Assembly: GCA_043228905.1 (NCBI GenBank)
Contig: JBHGNT010000009.1
Span: 2,976,001-3,040,000 of the forward strand
Length of the DNA: 64,000 nucleotides
Source of the DNA: Azolla caroliniana
Lineage: Eukaryota; Polypodiophyta
Direction of reading: 5' to 3'
Position numbers and translations under genes: made by a program
Shown: positions 53,943 to 64,000 of the stretch, piece by piece
How the letters are laid out: each line of letters begins with the position of its first letter
Numbering within the stretch: the first letter of the stretch is position 1
The notes under the pieces: model-generated
Told to the model about the DNA's origin: nothing
Databases searched by the model: none
What the model saw: the letters and a program-made list of their open reading frames with translations, nothing else

Positions 53943-56669
53943 CTATTGCGGCTGCTGTTGCTGTTGCTGTTGATGCGGCTCCTCCGACTGTTGCTCCTGA
54001 GCGGGCGTCTGTTCGGCTTCCGGTATCGGCGGTTGTGGCGGTGATTCCTCCATTAGCTGCTCCGCCGGATTTGACTCCGGTTGACTCGTCCTGGCCTTGT
54101 CTCCGTCTGGTCCTTGCTTCGGTGATGGCTCCTCATCGCTGAGGTTGACGGTCGCCGCATGCTTTGCTTCTTCTCTCCGTAGCCTGGTCCGCTCATAGCT
54201 CTCAAACTGGATTTGAGCATCCAGTCGATCATCATCTAGGTGGGCTACCAGTTGCCGGACCACTGCTGCCTGCTCCTCCGCCAGAGTTATAAAATCTTCG
54301 GCTAACTCCTCTCTGACGGCGGTGAACTCCTCCTTCGTTAGCATGTAGCAGTCGTTGTCTTCCCTCTACCGGTTTTCCGCGTCTGCCCGTAGCAATTGGA
54401 GCTCAGTTGTGTGCTTTGCCCATTTGTCCCACCATTGCGTGGAGCTTTCGTTAATCAAGCGTTTGGTCTTGTTCCTCCATGCCTGGACAATGAACTCGAT
54501 CCGCTCCAATCCCATCTTTGATTTGTCATCCGCGGCTTGCCATTCGTCCTTCAACTGCTTGATGAGTGCCACCATATCCACCTCCTGCTCCCGGTAATGT
54601 GACAGTTGGGTTTGATAAGTGGATTGCAGCCTTTGCAAGATCATCGTCGCTCTTTCCTTCTCTTCATAATGTTGCTTATGCAGCTCCATCCGTTCTTGCG
54701 CGGCTTCCTCCAGCAGCGTGGTTCTTTCAGTCCGTTCCTCCGCCAGCGTCGTCTCAACCCGATGTACCTCCTGCCGGAGCTCTGCCATCTTCTCATGCTG
54801 TTTCTTATGCTCCGTATCCAGGTGCTTGTAGTTCCGGTGCAAGTGCTCAAAATCATCGGTTTTCTGCTTCAGCTTTTGGTTGAGTTGCCGGCGAGCGCGG
54901 TCTTCCCGGTCCTTTTGCTGACGGAGTTCTTCTTTTAGCCTTTCGATCTCTGTTTCTGCCATCCGTCGCAGCTTCTCCTTTTCTTGCAACGCCTTCTCTT
55001 TCTCCTCCTTCAGCCGGTCGTAGGCATGATGTCCTTTCCGCAGATTCTCTTCTGCCTGACGAAGGTTCTCAGCAGTCTTTCGTTGCTCTTCTTCTGCCGC
55101 TTTCTTCAAGTCTCGTTCTCGGGTGCGTAATGCTTCCTGTGCGGCCAGTTCATCTCTTAATTCAGCAAGCTCTTTTGCTTGCGCCGCCACTATCTCCGGG
55201 ACTGTTTCCGTCTCCGGGGTCTTATTGCTATGTACAGGTGATGGTGCTTCTTTATTCTGTACATCGACCGGGGTCACTAGTGCTTGGAGCTGTGGTCCGG
55301 TTAAGGCCATTTTGGCCAATTTTTCTGTGGCCAGGTCCAACTCTTGTTCTAGGCTCCGGATCCTTGACCGGGCCGTCTCTAGTTCTTTGGTTGTTACGAG
55401 CAACCGGTCCATTTGCGCTTTCTCTTCCGCCTCTATGTAGTGTACCACTCCGGCAATCTGTTCTCCAATCCACTGGAGCCATTGGCTGCTGGTGCCCTGT
55501 TATTGCGTCTGCCTGGAGGGTTGGCTGTTGGTGTCGTTGGCTAGTGGTCGGTTTTGTCCAGTTATGTTGAGCTGCAACTCTGGCTCTTGTTGGTGACCAC
55601 TTTGCCGTTCAGGTTGCGGCTCAGTTGGCCGCTTCATCTTTGAATGCTCTTGGCCTGCTGGTGGGGTCAACAACTGTACTTCCGGCGCTGGCATATCGGG
55701 TCTTGCCTTATCCTAACCCGCCGGTAGAGGTTGTTGTGCAGGGGGCTTTGTGGTCGGTTCTGTCCGAACCAGTTCCGGTTCCATCCTTGATGCGGGCTGC
55801 TCAGGGCGGGGTACATGCGTTCCATCCTTCTTTGGGTCCGAACGCTCCTCGGCTTGTTCGGAGGTGCTTGCCTTCTGGCGCCACTGGAGGTGCTCTAACG
55901 GTTCCTCCTCCGTTTCCTCCTCCTAAGTCCGGATGTTGATTTTCGTTGCCAAGGGGTCCGACGCTTGTTGAACTGGTCAGCTAAGCCTGATCTTGATTGG
56001 CCGCACCGGTGGCTCCTCCTGCGTTTCCGCCTGCCGATTCCTGTTGGCGCGCTTCTTTGCCGCCTGGTTCATGTCGGCCGCCTTCCCTTTGGTTGCCTTA
56101 GACGCCAATAGCTGTTGTCGTTTAGAGGCCGTTTTCAGGGTGCCTTCGGTTGTTCTTCCCCGCTTTGTGCTCTTGACGGGCTCGATAGGTGGCACCAATA
56201 GAGTGAGCCATTGCGCCACCGCCGTCCATATCTTCCGACCCTCTTTGCCTCTGACAGAGTCGATGGCCGCACAGAGGCCATCCTCAATTAGTACCGCCCA
56301 ATTCACCTTCACGCCTTCATATGTGGCTATGATTAAGCCGGCCCGGTTCTGGGGCATGCAGGGGGGTTGAGGGTATACATGTCCGAATTCATGGAGCATC
56401 CGGGCAATCTCTCGAAAGAGAGGATCTTCGCCGCCCTGTGTCCGGTAGGCCTTGCTTGCCAGAGAGTATTCCCCAAAGTATTTTCGGAGTTGTTCCGGGG
56501 TAGGGTTATCGATAGTGAAGATTCCCCCTTCTGGAAGGCCAATCAACGCATGGATGGCCTCCTTAGTAATCAGCTCCATGTCGATTTCTTTGACTATCTT
56601 CTCCGCCTCCCGGTGCGGTGGCACCTCCATGATGGTGAGGAAACCTTTTAAGCCGTGTTGCCTTACCAC
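53943..56669 (-). pseudogene. extra 3' ORF of the inner Ty3 element, about 900 codons, decayed
   Basis: One reading frame runs from 56669 to 53943 between integrase and the 3' LTR, broken only by in-frame stops: 55977 (TGA), about 55920 (TAG), 55713 (TAG), 55500 (TAA) and 54366 (TAG). The part from ATG 56863 to 56664 is in another frame and joins it through a one-base shift near 56668. Contents in order: a globular domain of about 160 residues (blocks ITKEAIHALIGLPEGG, LFREIARMLHEFGHVYP, GVKVNWAVLIEDGL) that vaguely resembles the N-terminal domain of 'putative plant transposon protein' families; a Lys/Arg-rich tail; a Pro/Glu-rich linker; an uninterrupted coiled coil of about 330 residues (54366-55448); an acidic region; and a Gln-rich end. 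No obvious transmembrane helix or signal peptide is visible, so it does not look like an env-type ORF. Function unknown. Confidence 0.75.
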
Positions 56670-57403
56670 TTCTTGGCTGCTTCAGAGAGTGCTTGGCAGT
56701 CCATGGCTTCGTCGAGGTTGGTGAGTGCTGGTGAGGGTTGTGTGTGAGGAGTCTCTGTGTGCGTGGGTTCGCGTCTGCTGATCTTCAATCGCCTGTCTGC
56801 GTTTGTGCTCCTCTGTTCGCGAAATGTGAGGGTTTCTATGTGGCGGGGGTCTTCTTGTTGCATGTTGGCGCCTGTTTTTTTTTTTTCATTAGCCGCGCAT
56901 GTGCACGTCGTGTACTAAAATAGAATGACGTGCCATGTGGCAGCGGTTTAATACCCTATTAATAGCCCACTACGTACCTTTTCAAAGTGCCCGTTCACTC
57001 CTTTTTGCATGTGTCTGTTCACTCCTCGCCCTTGCATGATTTACTTTGATTTGCTTTGATTCGATTTTTTATTTTTATTTATTTTTAAAGATAATAAATG
57101 GTTTTGCTAATTAGCAACCGGTCCCACTGGACCCCTATCCGGATTGTGATCCTTGCCGGACGTTGGACCGCTTGCCGGCGCTTCAGACTTACCGGTGTCT
57201 GGTTTTGTGTCGCCCTTCACTTGTTCAAATGGGTTTCTTGGCATGGGTCCATTGTATGGTTTGAGTCGGAACCCGTTGAGCCATTTACCCAGAACCTCAC
57301 CGGCGAGTGTCCCTAATTGGTAGGAACCGTTGAACTCTCGCGTAATCCAGTATGGTCCGGTTCACTGAAACCGTAGCTTTCCCGACATCTTACCCATCCG
57401 GGT

Positions 57404-58260
57404 CTAGAACACGAGTACCGGCTTACCGATGCCGAACATCTTTTCGTTCCCTTTTCGGTGACGATCCATGAACGCCTTCCTTCGCCGCTGCTCTAGTTCT
57501 AGGTGCATGATGCTGGCTAGCCGGTGTTCTTCCAATTCGCACAACGCGTTTAACCGGATAGCTTCCAATTCCCTCTCATTTAGGCGTTCCCGAATCTGTA
57601 TTCGTAAACTCGGGACCTGGAACTCTACCGGCATCACTGCTTCTAATCCGAATGCTAAGCGGAACGGTGTTGTGCGGATACTTGTTTTATATGCCGTTCG
57701 GTAAGCCCAGAGTGCACTGTGCAGCTTTGTACCCCAATCCGTCCGGTTCTCATTGACAATTTTCCGCAGGATATTCTGTGTGTTTTATTTGTTGAATCTG
57801 CTAATCCGTTGGCTTGCGGATAATAGGGAGTGCTCCGTTTGTGCACCACCGCATAAAATGTCGTCAAACTTTCCACTACTTGCCCTAAGAAGTGCCCACC
57901 TTGGTCACTTATGAGCTCTATCGGACATCCATATCGGCACCAGATGCATTCATATAAAATTTTTTCCGTGGATGCCGCGGTGTTGTCATGTAGTGCTTTC
58001 GCTTCCACCCATTTCGTGCAGTAATCCGTAGCGACGATCACGTACCGGTTGCCGGTTCTCATTGCCGGTGGTTTGAACGAACCGACAAAATCTAGCCCCC
58101 ATTTCTGAAATGGTTCTAACGGTAGTACGGGCTGGTGAGGCATTCTGGCTTGTTCGGTTGGTTGCTCCATTCTTTGACATAGGTCGCATTCTTTAGCGTA
58201 CCAGACTGCATCTTTCAATGTTGTTGGCCACCATAGGCCACTCTACCATATTTTCCTTGT
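57404..58260 (-). pseudogene. inner Ty3 integrase remnant
   Basis: A zinc-binding end (CDLCQRM) is followed by the catalytic core: LDFVGSF carries the first Asp, SDQGGHF the second. At the usual Glu site the sequence reads [10 protein letters not shown], where the family has N-G-x-x-E, so the catalytic Glu is replaced by Asp or misaligned. After stops and frameshifts near 57655 the downstream block [16 protein letters not shown] and a charged helical region follow (57404-57637). Not expected to be active. Confidence 0.85.
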
Positions 58261-58438
58261 CGTAGCGTCTCCGGCATAATGTCCTCCGGCCACGTTGCAG
58301 TGTGCCTCGCGCAATATTACTTCCTTTTCATCACTGCGCACTGCACGCCGCCATATGCCATTTGCGCCTTTGTGGTACAGTGTGCCCTGCAATAGATAGA
58401 AGTGCCGGCTTTGAATTGCTAAGCGTTTCCTTTCGTCT

Positions 58439-59219
58439 CAGTTCATCTCCTCTGGAGGTAAACCGGTGCTCAGAAATTGGTGCATATTGGTGAGCCACTT
58501 GTCTTCCTCTGTGACTGAACTGTTCGTTGCCGTTTCTGCTGTGACTCTAAACAACTCTGCATCCGGAAAGTTGTCTGGGACTCCATCACCGGTTTCGCCG
58601 GAATCTAGCCGGCTTAAATAGTCCGCTACCGCATGCTGTATGTCGGGTCGGTGGAATATCTCGAACTCGAATTCTTGCAGTAGTAACGTTGTCGTAGTGT
58701 ATTCCACACACTACGTGAAAACCATAAAATAATATATCCCACCCGACTCACGCAACGATCCGGAGCCGAAAGGCACGACAACGTCCACCGGGCTAGCTTA
58801 CCGGTGAGTGATGCTTTGGACACCAAATAGAGGAGCGCCGAATGATCTACGTGAAAGGAAAATTTCCTTCCCAATAGATAGTGTCTAAACTTGGTGACAC
58901 TGTAGATCATTCCCAAAGCCTCCCTTTCCGTCGTGGAATAATTACGTTCCGCTTGGGACAACATCCGACTGGCATAATAGACTAGCCGATACCATTTCGG
59001 TTCTGTCAGTTGCATCAGTGCGCTCCCGATTGCAATGTCGGACGCGTCAACAAACACATGGAACTCTTTGGACCAATCCGGAGGTTGCACCATCGGCGCT
59101 TGTGACAACAGTACTTTTAGTGCCCGGTAAGCCTGGTCTTCTGTGTCCGTCCATCGGAATGGTGTCCGATGTACTGCGGCATGCAGTGGTGTAGCCAAGT
59201 CTGCCAGATACTGGAGCAT
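58439..59219 (-). pseudogene. inner Ty3 RNase H remnant, split by a short palindromic insertion
   Basis: Recognisable blocks are FHVFVDASDIAIGSALMQ, YYASRMLSQAERNYSTTERE, HYLLGRKFSFHVDHSALLYL and TGKLARW. The reading frame is then broken by an insertion (58687-58781), after which LLLQEFEFEIFHRPDIQHAV and ADYLSRLDSGE continue in the expected order. Confidence 0.88.
58687..58781. mobile_element. 95-bp palindrome-ended insertion in the inner Ty3 element
   Basis: The sequence begins CGTTGTCGT (58687-58695) and finishes with the complement ACGACAACG (58775-58783). It sits exactly between codons that are contiguous in related elements (LARWT and LLLQEF). A further inverted repeat (cgtagtgt / acactacg) lies near its left end. 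The 9-bp terminal inverted repeats and lack of coding capacity suggest a very small MITE-like insertion; the target duplication is at most 2 bp and ambiguous. Its length shifts the frame. Confidence 0.6.
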
Positions 59220-60606
59220 TCAGCTATGCCACCGAATTTGTCCTAAGAACCGGCTTAGTGCCTTTGCCGTGGCTGGTGCCGGTGCCTCTAGGATTGCTTT
59301 TACTTTGTCCGGATCCATTGCGATACCGTCCTTGCTGACGATGTGGCCCAGTAACGCTCCGCTGGTTACTCTGAACATGCATTTTGCCGGGTTTAGGCTT
59401 AGTCGGTAAACCCTACATTTTTCTAGGCATAGTCGGAGGTGCTGAAGGTGATCCCCTTCCTGGCTATAAACAACGAAGTCATCCAAAAACACCTACATGA
59501 ATGCCGGAATGAATTCCCTGAAAATTTCCATGATGATCCGTTAGAAGGTTGCCAGTGCCGTTTTCAATCCGAACATCATCACTACGGCAACAAAGACTCC
59601 CCATTCGGTGACAAAAGCGGTTTTTCTCCTGGTCAGCGAGGTGCATCCGGATTTGATTATAGCCGCCGAAACCATCCAGAAAATTGTACACCTTATGACC
59701 GGCGACCGCATCCAAGACGCCATTCGTGAATGGAAGTGGGAAGGCGTCCGTTACCGTAGCCGCATTCAATTTCCGGTAGTCGACACACACTCTGATCTTA
59801 CCGTTCTTTTTGGGCACTACCACTATCGGGCTGAGCCATGTGGCTTTCTTTACCGGTCGGATGAAGCCCACTCTCAGCAACTTGTCGATTTCTTCTCTGA
59901 CCTTTGCTGTGTAATTCGGGTTCATTTGGTAACGCCGTTGCGCTACCGGTTTGGCGTCTTTGCTCAAATGTATCTGGTGTTGATATAATTGAGGATCGAG
60001 TCCCGGCATGTCTTCGTAGGACAAGGCGAACACATCGCGAAATTCTTTTAGGAGTGTGATCATTGCCGTTTTGTTCTCCGAAGTCATTTCCTTGGCGATG
60101 TGCACCGGTCTTGTGTCCTCTGTGGTACCTAGGTTTACCTCTTCTAGTTGGGATGCTTTCACGCGCTGTGATACTACCATTTCTTTTTCCAGTGCCTCTT
60201 GTGCTTGCCGTAATTCCCGGATTGCCTCTTTATCCGGTTCCTCGTTGGTCCTATCCGGTTGCAGTACATACGGTGATACTGCTTCGGCTACATCAATCTT
60301 GAAAAGAGGTATGATCTTCGGATTTTCTTGTAAGTATTGATCGACCTCTTTGTCCGCCAATCCTTCCAGCATATTAACACATTCCGCATATAGTGGCGTT
60401 GATTCCTTGCTGGTACCGGATTGTGGTTGAGTCGGTACTTGTACTTTCGCTTTTCCTCGCCGAAACATAATTATGTTCTTCCTCCAGTTTTGCTTTATGT
60501 GTGCCGTTTTTAACCAGGGCCATCCCAACAATAGTGGGTAAGCTCCTTGAGCTTGTAGCTGGAGAACTACTGCGGAAATGCGAAATGTGTGACCCCCGAT
60601 GGTCAC
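59220..60606 (-). pseudogene. inner Ty3 reverse transcriptase remnant
   Basis: The frame from 60606 includes LLGWPWLKTAHIKQNW, then the RT fingers and palm: EIDKLLRVGFIRPVKKATWL, SPIVVVPKKNGKIRVCVDYR and FLDGFGGYNQIRMHLADQEK. A frameshift near 59630 and a TAG just before the catalytic block follow. The catalytic motif is FLDDFVVYS (near 59490), with both Asp residues kept, then KCRVYRLSLNPAKCMF and GHIVSKDGIAMDPDKV to 59220. Defective. Confidence 0.9.
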
Positions 60607-61045
60607 TTCCAGATCGCGTATTAATCCGGTCGGCCATCCGAAGCCAAAACGGACACAGTTCCCAGTCCTGGATTTCTAGCGTGTTACATGTTCGGAGGCT
60701 GATCACGTTCACGCCGGATCCTCCATCAATAATCGTGCCGGGTAGCTCTTTTCCCTTCACGGTGGCTGTGATTGCTGGACTGCTTGTGTCCACCACTGCC
60801 GGTCCTTCCTCCAAATTTGAAAAGAATGCCGGAGCCGGTGGTGTGTCTGTTGCCGTCCTTTCGGTCTTCAGTCCTTTCGTGAATCGTGGTACCAGTTGCA
60901 ATGACCGGCCTAACGGCATCGTTATTTGGCATTCTTGTAACGCCTGCCAGGTTGGGTTTCCGGGTTGCCCCGGGCCGGTGAGCTCTTCGACATTCTCCTT
61001 TTGTTGTTCGAGCTCAGCCGCATTTCGTTCATTTGCCTTCTTCAT
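60374..61045 (-). pseudogene. inner Ty3 aspartic protease region
   Basis: The frame contains LPGTIIDGGSGVNVISLRTC, an aspartic protease site of the D-G/S-G-S type common in plant Ty3 elements (D-G-G-S-G). A stop lies shortly upstream (about 61062), separating it from gag. The reading frame changes before RT. Confidence 0.8.
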
Positions 61046-61339
61046 CCATTCGGTCGCCTACTTCCGGATGACTTCTTGAGTTTCCCACTCCGTGGCTTTG
61101 CCTTTTGATCTTGTAGTGACCTGTTGTATGTCCGCGACTTCCGCGTCTACCATGTTCACCGCCGGTCGTTTGTCGTAGCTCTTCGCCGGATATTGATTAC
61201 TATAGTGACCCTCTTGTCGGCAATAATAGCAGTACGGCTTCCAGGCGTTGCTGCATTCAACGTGTGTGCTTGGTGGCGGACCAGGGGCAAGTGCTTGGTT
61301 TTGGTCTGGTTGGCTGCTCGGAGCGCCCTTTTCTGGTTC

Positions 61340-62844
61340 TCATGGATGACCCCCCTTTTTGTTGAAATGACGTTTCTTATTGAAATTCTTTTTGGTGCGG
61401 TATCCTTGCTGGGGCTGGTCGTCATCCTTGCCATAGTCGTCCCGTCGGTGGTTGTAACTAGGGGAGTGATCCCGGTTATATCTTTCATACCGTCCATTAT
61501 AGTCCCGTAATCTATCATGTCTATCATACCGGTCATACGTGTCTCTTTGGTCGCTATACCAGACATCTTGTGCCGGCCAGTAGCGCTCTTCGTGCCGCCA
61601 ACGTTCTTCTTCTTCCTCCCGGTTGCTCCGTGGTTCAATTTGCCGGACCGGTGGTGCTTGTCGATTTAACAAGTTATACTCACACCATTCCATTGTGTGA
61701 CTTCTGGAGTGGCAGAGCAAGCATTGGGAACGCATGGTGCATTCCAGCGCCGAATGTCCGACATTCAGGCATACCGTACATTGAACTGCTTGTCGGAAAC
61801 AGAGGTCCTCTTCCATTGCGTACGTTGTAGTGCACCTATGGTTAGCCATGAACTCGAGTTTTCCATTTCCTGAACTCGGTCAATCACTTGATCTATGCTG
61901 CCGGTGTGGAAATCGATGACGGTGCACACCGTCCGTAAGGGTTCCTAGAGTGCTGCTAAGAATATGGCCTTTGTTTCTTCCTCCGACGGTGTCCGGCTGA
62001 GCTGACTTTGTATCCACTTGAACCGGATGACAAACTGTTGGATGTTCTCCGTTGGTTCCTGTCGGATACTATAAAATAACCCGACCATTTCCCGCTGGTC
62101 CATCTCCTTGTGGAAGAAATGCAAGAATTTTGTCTTTAATGTTTCAAACGTGGGGATGGTGCTGGGATCCTGTGTTCGGTGCCATCTGGCGGCCGGTCCC
62201 TCCAAGGTCATGCCGAACTCTGCCCGTTTTGAGCGTTCCTCTTCGACTGCATTTAAGCGTTGGGACACATGGTTCGCTTCCCAAGTCTGCTGAAACGCAT
62301 GAACGTGGGCTTCCACGTCCGGATCATTCCGGTATCTGGGATATTGGAACGGCATATCGTCGTTCGGTGTCGGTACATGGGCTGGTGGTGTCGGTGGTCG
62401 TTCCTCCTCTGGTGGTGTCGGAGGTTTTCCCCGGTCTTCTGTCGCCGTCAGAGGTCTTTCCTGCTCTTGTGGTGTTAGATGCTTCTCCTCCTCGACTTCC
62501 AGTGTCGGAGGTCTCTCGTCGTCGACTTCTGGTTCCGGAGTGTGGGCGACTTCTGGTACCGGAGTTTCCAGCCTTGTCGATTCGGGTTCTGGTGTCGGCA
62601 AAGTATCCGACTCCTTGTCCTCTGGTCCGCCTGGGGTGTCGTTATTGCTGTGGTAGTTCGTCTTCGCGTTGTATTCCCCGTCCGAACATGATTTAAATGC
62701 CGAAAATGCTTCGGATTCGCCTTCCCCCGCTGCCAATGCCTGGAGAAGGGATTCTGCTTCCCGGAGGCTGCTTAGGCTGCTTCCTTCGTCTAGGTAGGCG
62801 TTTTGTGGTAGTTGAAGTGATTCCTTGGCCACTCTCCGGATCAC
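61340..62844 (-). pseudogene. inner Ty3 gag with two zinc knuckles
   Basis: 61945-62844 encodes a Pro/Glu-rich N-terminal half (repeated PPTPPEEERP-like text) and a retrotransposon gag domain (LEGPAARWHRTQ, FETLKTKFLHFFHKEMDQRE, QFVIRFKWIQSQLSRTPSEE). After a stop and frame change, 61340-61849 carries two CCHC knuckles, CTVCLNVGHSALEC and CLLCHSRSHTMEWC, then an Arg/Asp/Tyr-rich tail. A third knuckle-like block near 61200 (CYYCRQEGHYSNQY) has lost its last Cys. Confidence 0.85.
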
Positions 62845-63022
62845 TTTCGAAAATGAGCGATCCGCTCTGATTTCTTCTGCCGCTTGCTAGAAAGCCTCTC
62901 GCTTCCTCAACCGTTCAGCAAGTCACCTTGCTCGCTCCGTAACCGGGTCGTTCGTTGGTCGCATCATCCATTCCCACCGCTGTTCGCTGCGATTGTGTAG
63001 GAATCGTGGTCGCCAAAAACTA

Positions 63023-63471
63023 TGTTAATCCTTAGGGCCAGACAATGGCCTAACACAGGGTGTCTCTGGAAGACACTTCACCAAAGGGGTGTTACGGCGA
63101 GATAACTTAAGACACAACGATTACTTCGACTTAATTAGCTACTTAGCAATAAGGCATACAGTTAATACACGCATAAGATATAACAATTAATTCAGAACGG
63201 TAATCAATACGTGAAGATAAAACAAGAAGCTTATATTAATTCTCCGTTAAAGTTATACATTGTAACCGGGCCTTTATATAGGTCACCTCTGCTGCGTACA
63301 AAACAAGTGCCAACCGGCACCTGTTCAGAATCGGTCTGGATCCGGATCGTCATACCGATTCCAGTCCGTCCGTTCACTACATAATTATAATCTAATCTAC
63401 TTAATTAAATATATTCCGAATAACCATCCCTTTCACATTCTGGTCTCTGCTCCTTTGCCGGCCGGGTAACA
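63023..63471 (-). repeat. inner Ty3 5' LTR
   Basis: A 449-bp copy of the LTR upstream of gag. A 'ctttatatagg' stretch (on the minus strand cctatataaag) is a plausible TATA box and is present in both LTRs. Confidence 0.93.
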
Positions 63472-64000
63472 GAATGGGGCATCATGGGCCTGTTTCCAAC
63501 ATCAATACAAGGAAACATATATATTTTGGTAATTATAGAATACTTGACACGTTGGTGCAAGGCTATTGACTTACCTGATGCAACAACAAATACGGTCGCT
63601 AATGCCCTTCTACAACGGGTGATCTTTCCTCACGGATGCCCTCACCAAATTCTTTCAAATCAAGGATCACAATTCCGAAGTGAAGCGATGCAAGTTCTCA
63701 TGTAGAGTTTGGGAATCAAGCAGTTGTTTGCATCGCCATATCATCCCCAGACTAATGGCCTCATAGAGCGAATGAAAAAATCCATTAAATAGATAATCAC
63801 AACCTATGTTGATCCTTTACACCATTCAGGGGATCAAGTACTGCAGATCACGGTGTATGCATATAATACCTTGGTGCAAGAATCCACCAAGGTGAGTCCA
63901 TTCGGGGCGTTGTATGGCCGAGATTCTCGTCTCCCAGCAGACCCACAAGCTATCAAAATTGTGGTGGTTGCACCTACAATCAAACATGACTCTTCTCTAA
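63472..64000 (+). mobile_element. outer Ty3/Gypsy element, right part (integrase), runs off the window
   Basis: The integrase of the outer element resumes directly after the inner insertion: YILVIIEYLTRWCKAIDLPD, then a D-type block ILSNQGSQFRSEA (the family has S-D-x-G; here the Asp is Asn), PYHPQTNGLIERMKK with the catalytic Glu, and AYNTLVQESTKVSPFGALYG. TAG stops at about 63703 and 63789 interrupt it. The end and the 3' LTR are beyond the window. Confidence 0.88.

Larger units (their letters stand above)
53372..63471 (-). mobile_element. inner Ty3/Gypsy element with a large extra 3' ORF, nested in the outer element
   Basis: The element is 10,100 bp with LTRs at 53372-53808 and 63023-63471 that begin TGTTA and end TAACA. 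Its flanks are GGATG (53367-53371) and GAATG (63472-63476), a 5-bp target duplication with one change. The minus-strand order is gag, zinc knuckles, protease, RT, RNase H, integrase (the Ty3 order), then a long additional frame before the 3' LTR. A possible primer-binding site (TTTTTGGCGACCACGATTC on the minus strand) lies just inside the 5' LTR. LTRs differ at roughly 15-20 positions plus a 13-base indel, so it is older than the Copia copy. Many stops and frameshifts make it defective. Confidence 0.93.

Noticed and set aside
54566-56923. Plus-strand frames over the 3' ORF region of the inner Ty3 element
   Set aside because: They are Ser/Pro/Leu-rich mirrors of the coiled-coil coding strand; the minus-strand frame is longer and colinear with the element. 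An antisense ORF, known in some plant Ty3 lineages, was considered but not favoured.

Overview
Organism. This is nuclear DNA of a land plant, most likely a flowering plant. Genes have GT-AG introns. The gene families are plant-typical: land-plant GPAT, katanin p60, the 'PFxWExxPG' (DUF688-type) family, a membrane-anchored ARM family and a BAHD remnant. TNT1-type Copia, Ty3, LINE and hAT-like elements are all present. Several coding regions are GC-rich at their 5' end (ARM protein, cap methyltransferase) inside AT-rich flanks, and a (CCCTAA)4 tract lies upstream of katanin. Both would fit a monocot, but this is a weak inference. There are no bacterial features. || Layout. 1-2457: no gene seen. 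2458-4151 (+): two-exon glycerol-3-phosphate acyltransferase. 6298-12291 (-): 11-exon TPR protein with a plastid-type N-terminus; its 3.4-kb first intron holds an 831-bp hAT-like element with a perfect 8-bp target duplication. 16936-18036 (-): DUF688-type low-complexity protein. 22072-23643 (-): intronless mRNA cap guanine-N7 methyltransferase. 27546-34511 (-): complete 7-exon katanin p60 with a tandem duplication of an intron and exon end. 35822-39268 (-): two-exon ARM-repeat membrane protein. 39.3-42.9 kb: repeats only. 42933-43850 (+): deleted LINE. 43852-50205: BAHD acyltransferase pseudogene split by an intact, young Copia element (44119-50004). 51.1-64 kb: degenerate Ty3 element (+) into whose integrase region a second, 10,100-bp Ty3 element (-) has inserted. 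|| How the parts relate. The host genes are unrelated housekeeping or lipid genes: GPAT for membrane or surface lipids, katanin for microtubule severing, a cap methyltransferase for mRNA 5' ends. They do not form a pathway cluster. The right-hand third is a nested-transposon region that still shows its order of insertion: outer Ty3, then inner Ty3 (LTRs differing by a few percent), and separately LINE, BAHD and Copia (LTRs differing by about 1%). || Most unusual. The inner Ty3 element carries, between integrase and its 3' LTR, one frame of about 900 codons that belongs neither to gag nor to pol. It combines an N-terminal globular domain, a basic tail and a long coiled coil, is decayed by five in-frame stops, and shows no obvious membrane segment. 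All exon calls were made by eye from splice sites and reading phase, so boundaries are predictions.
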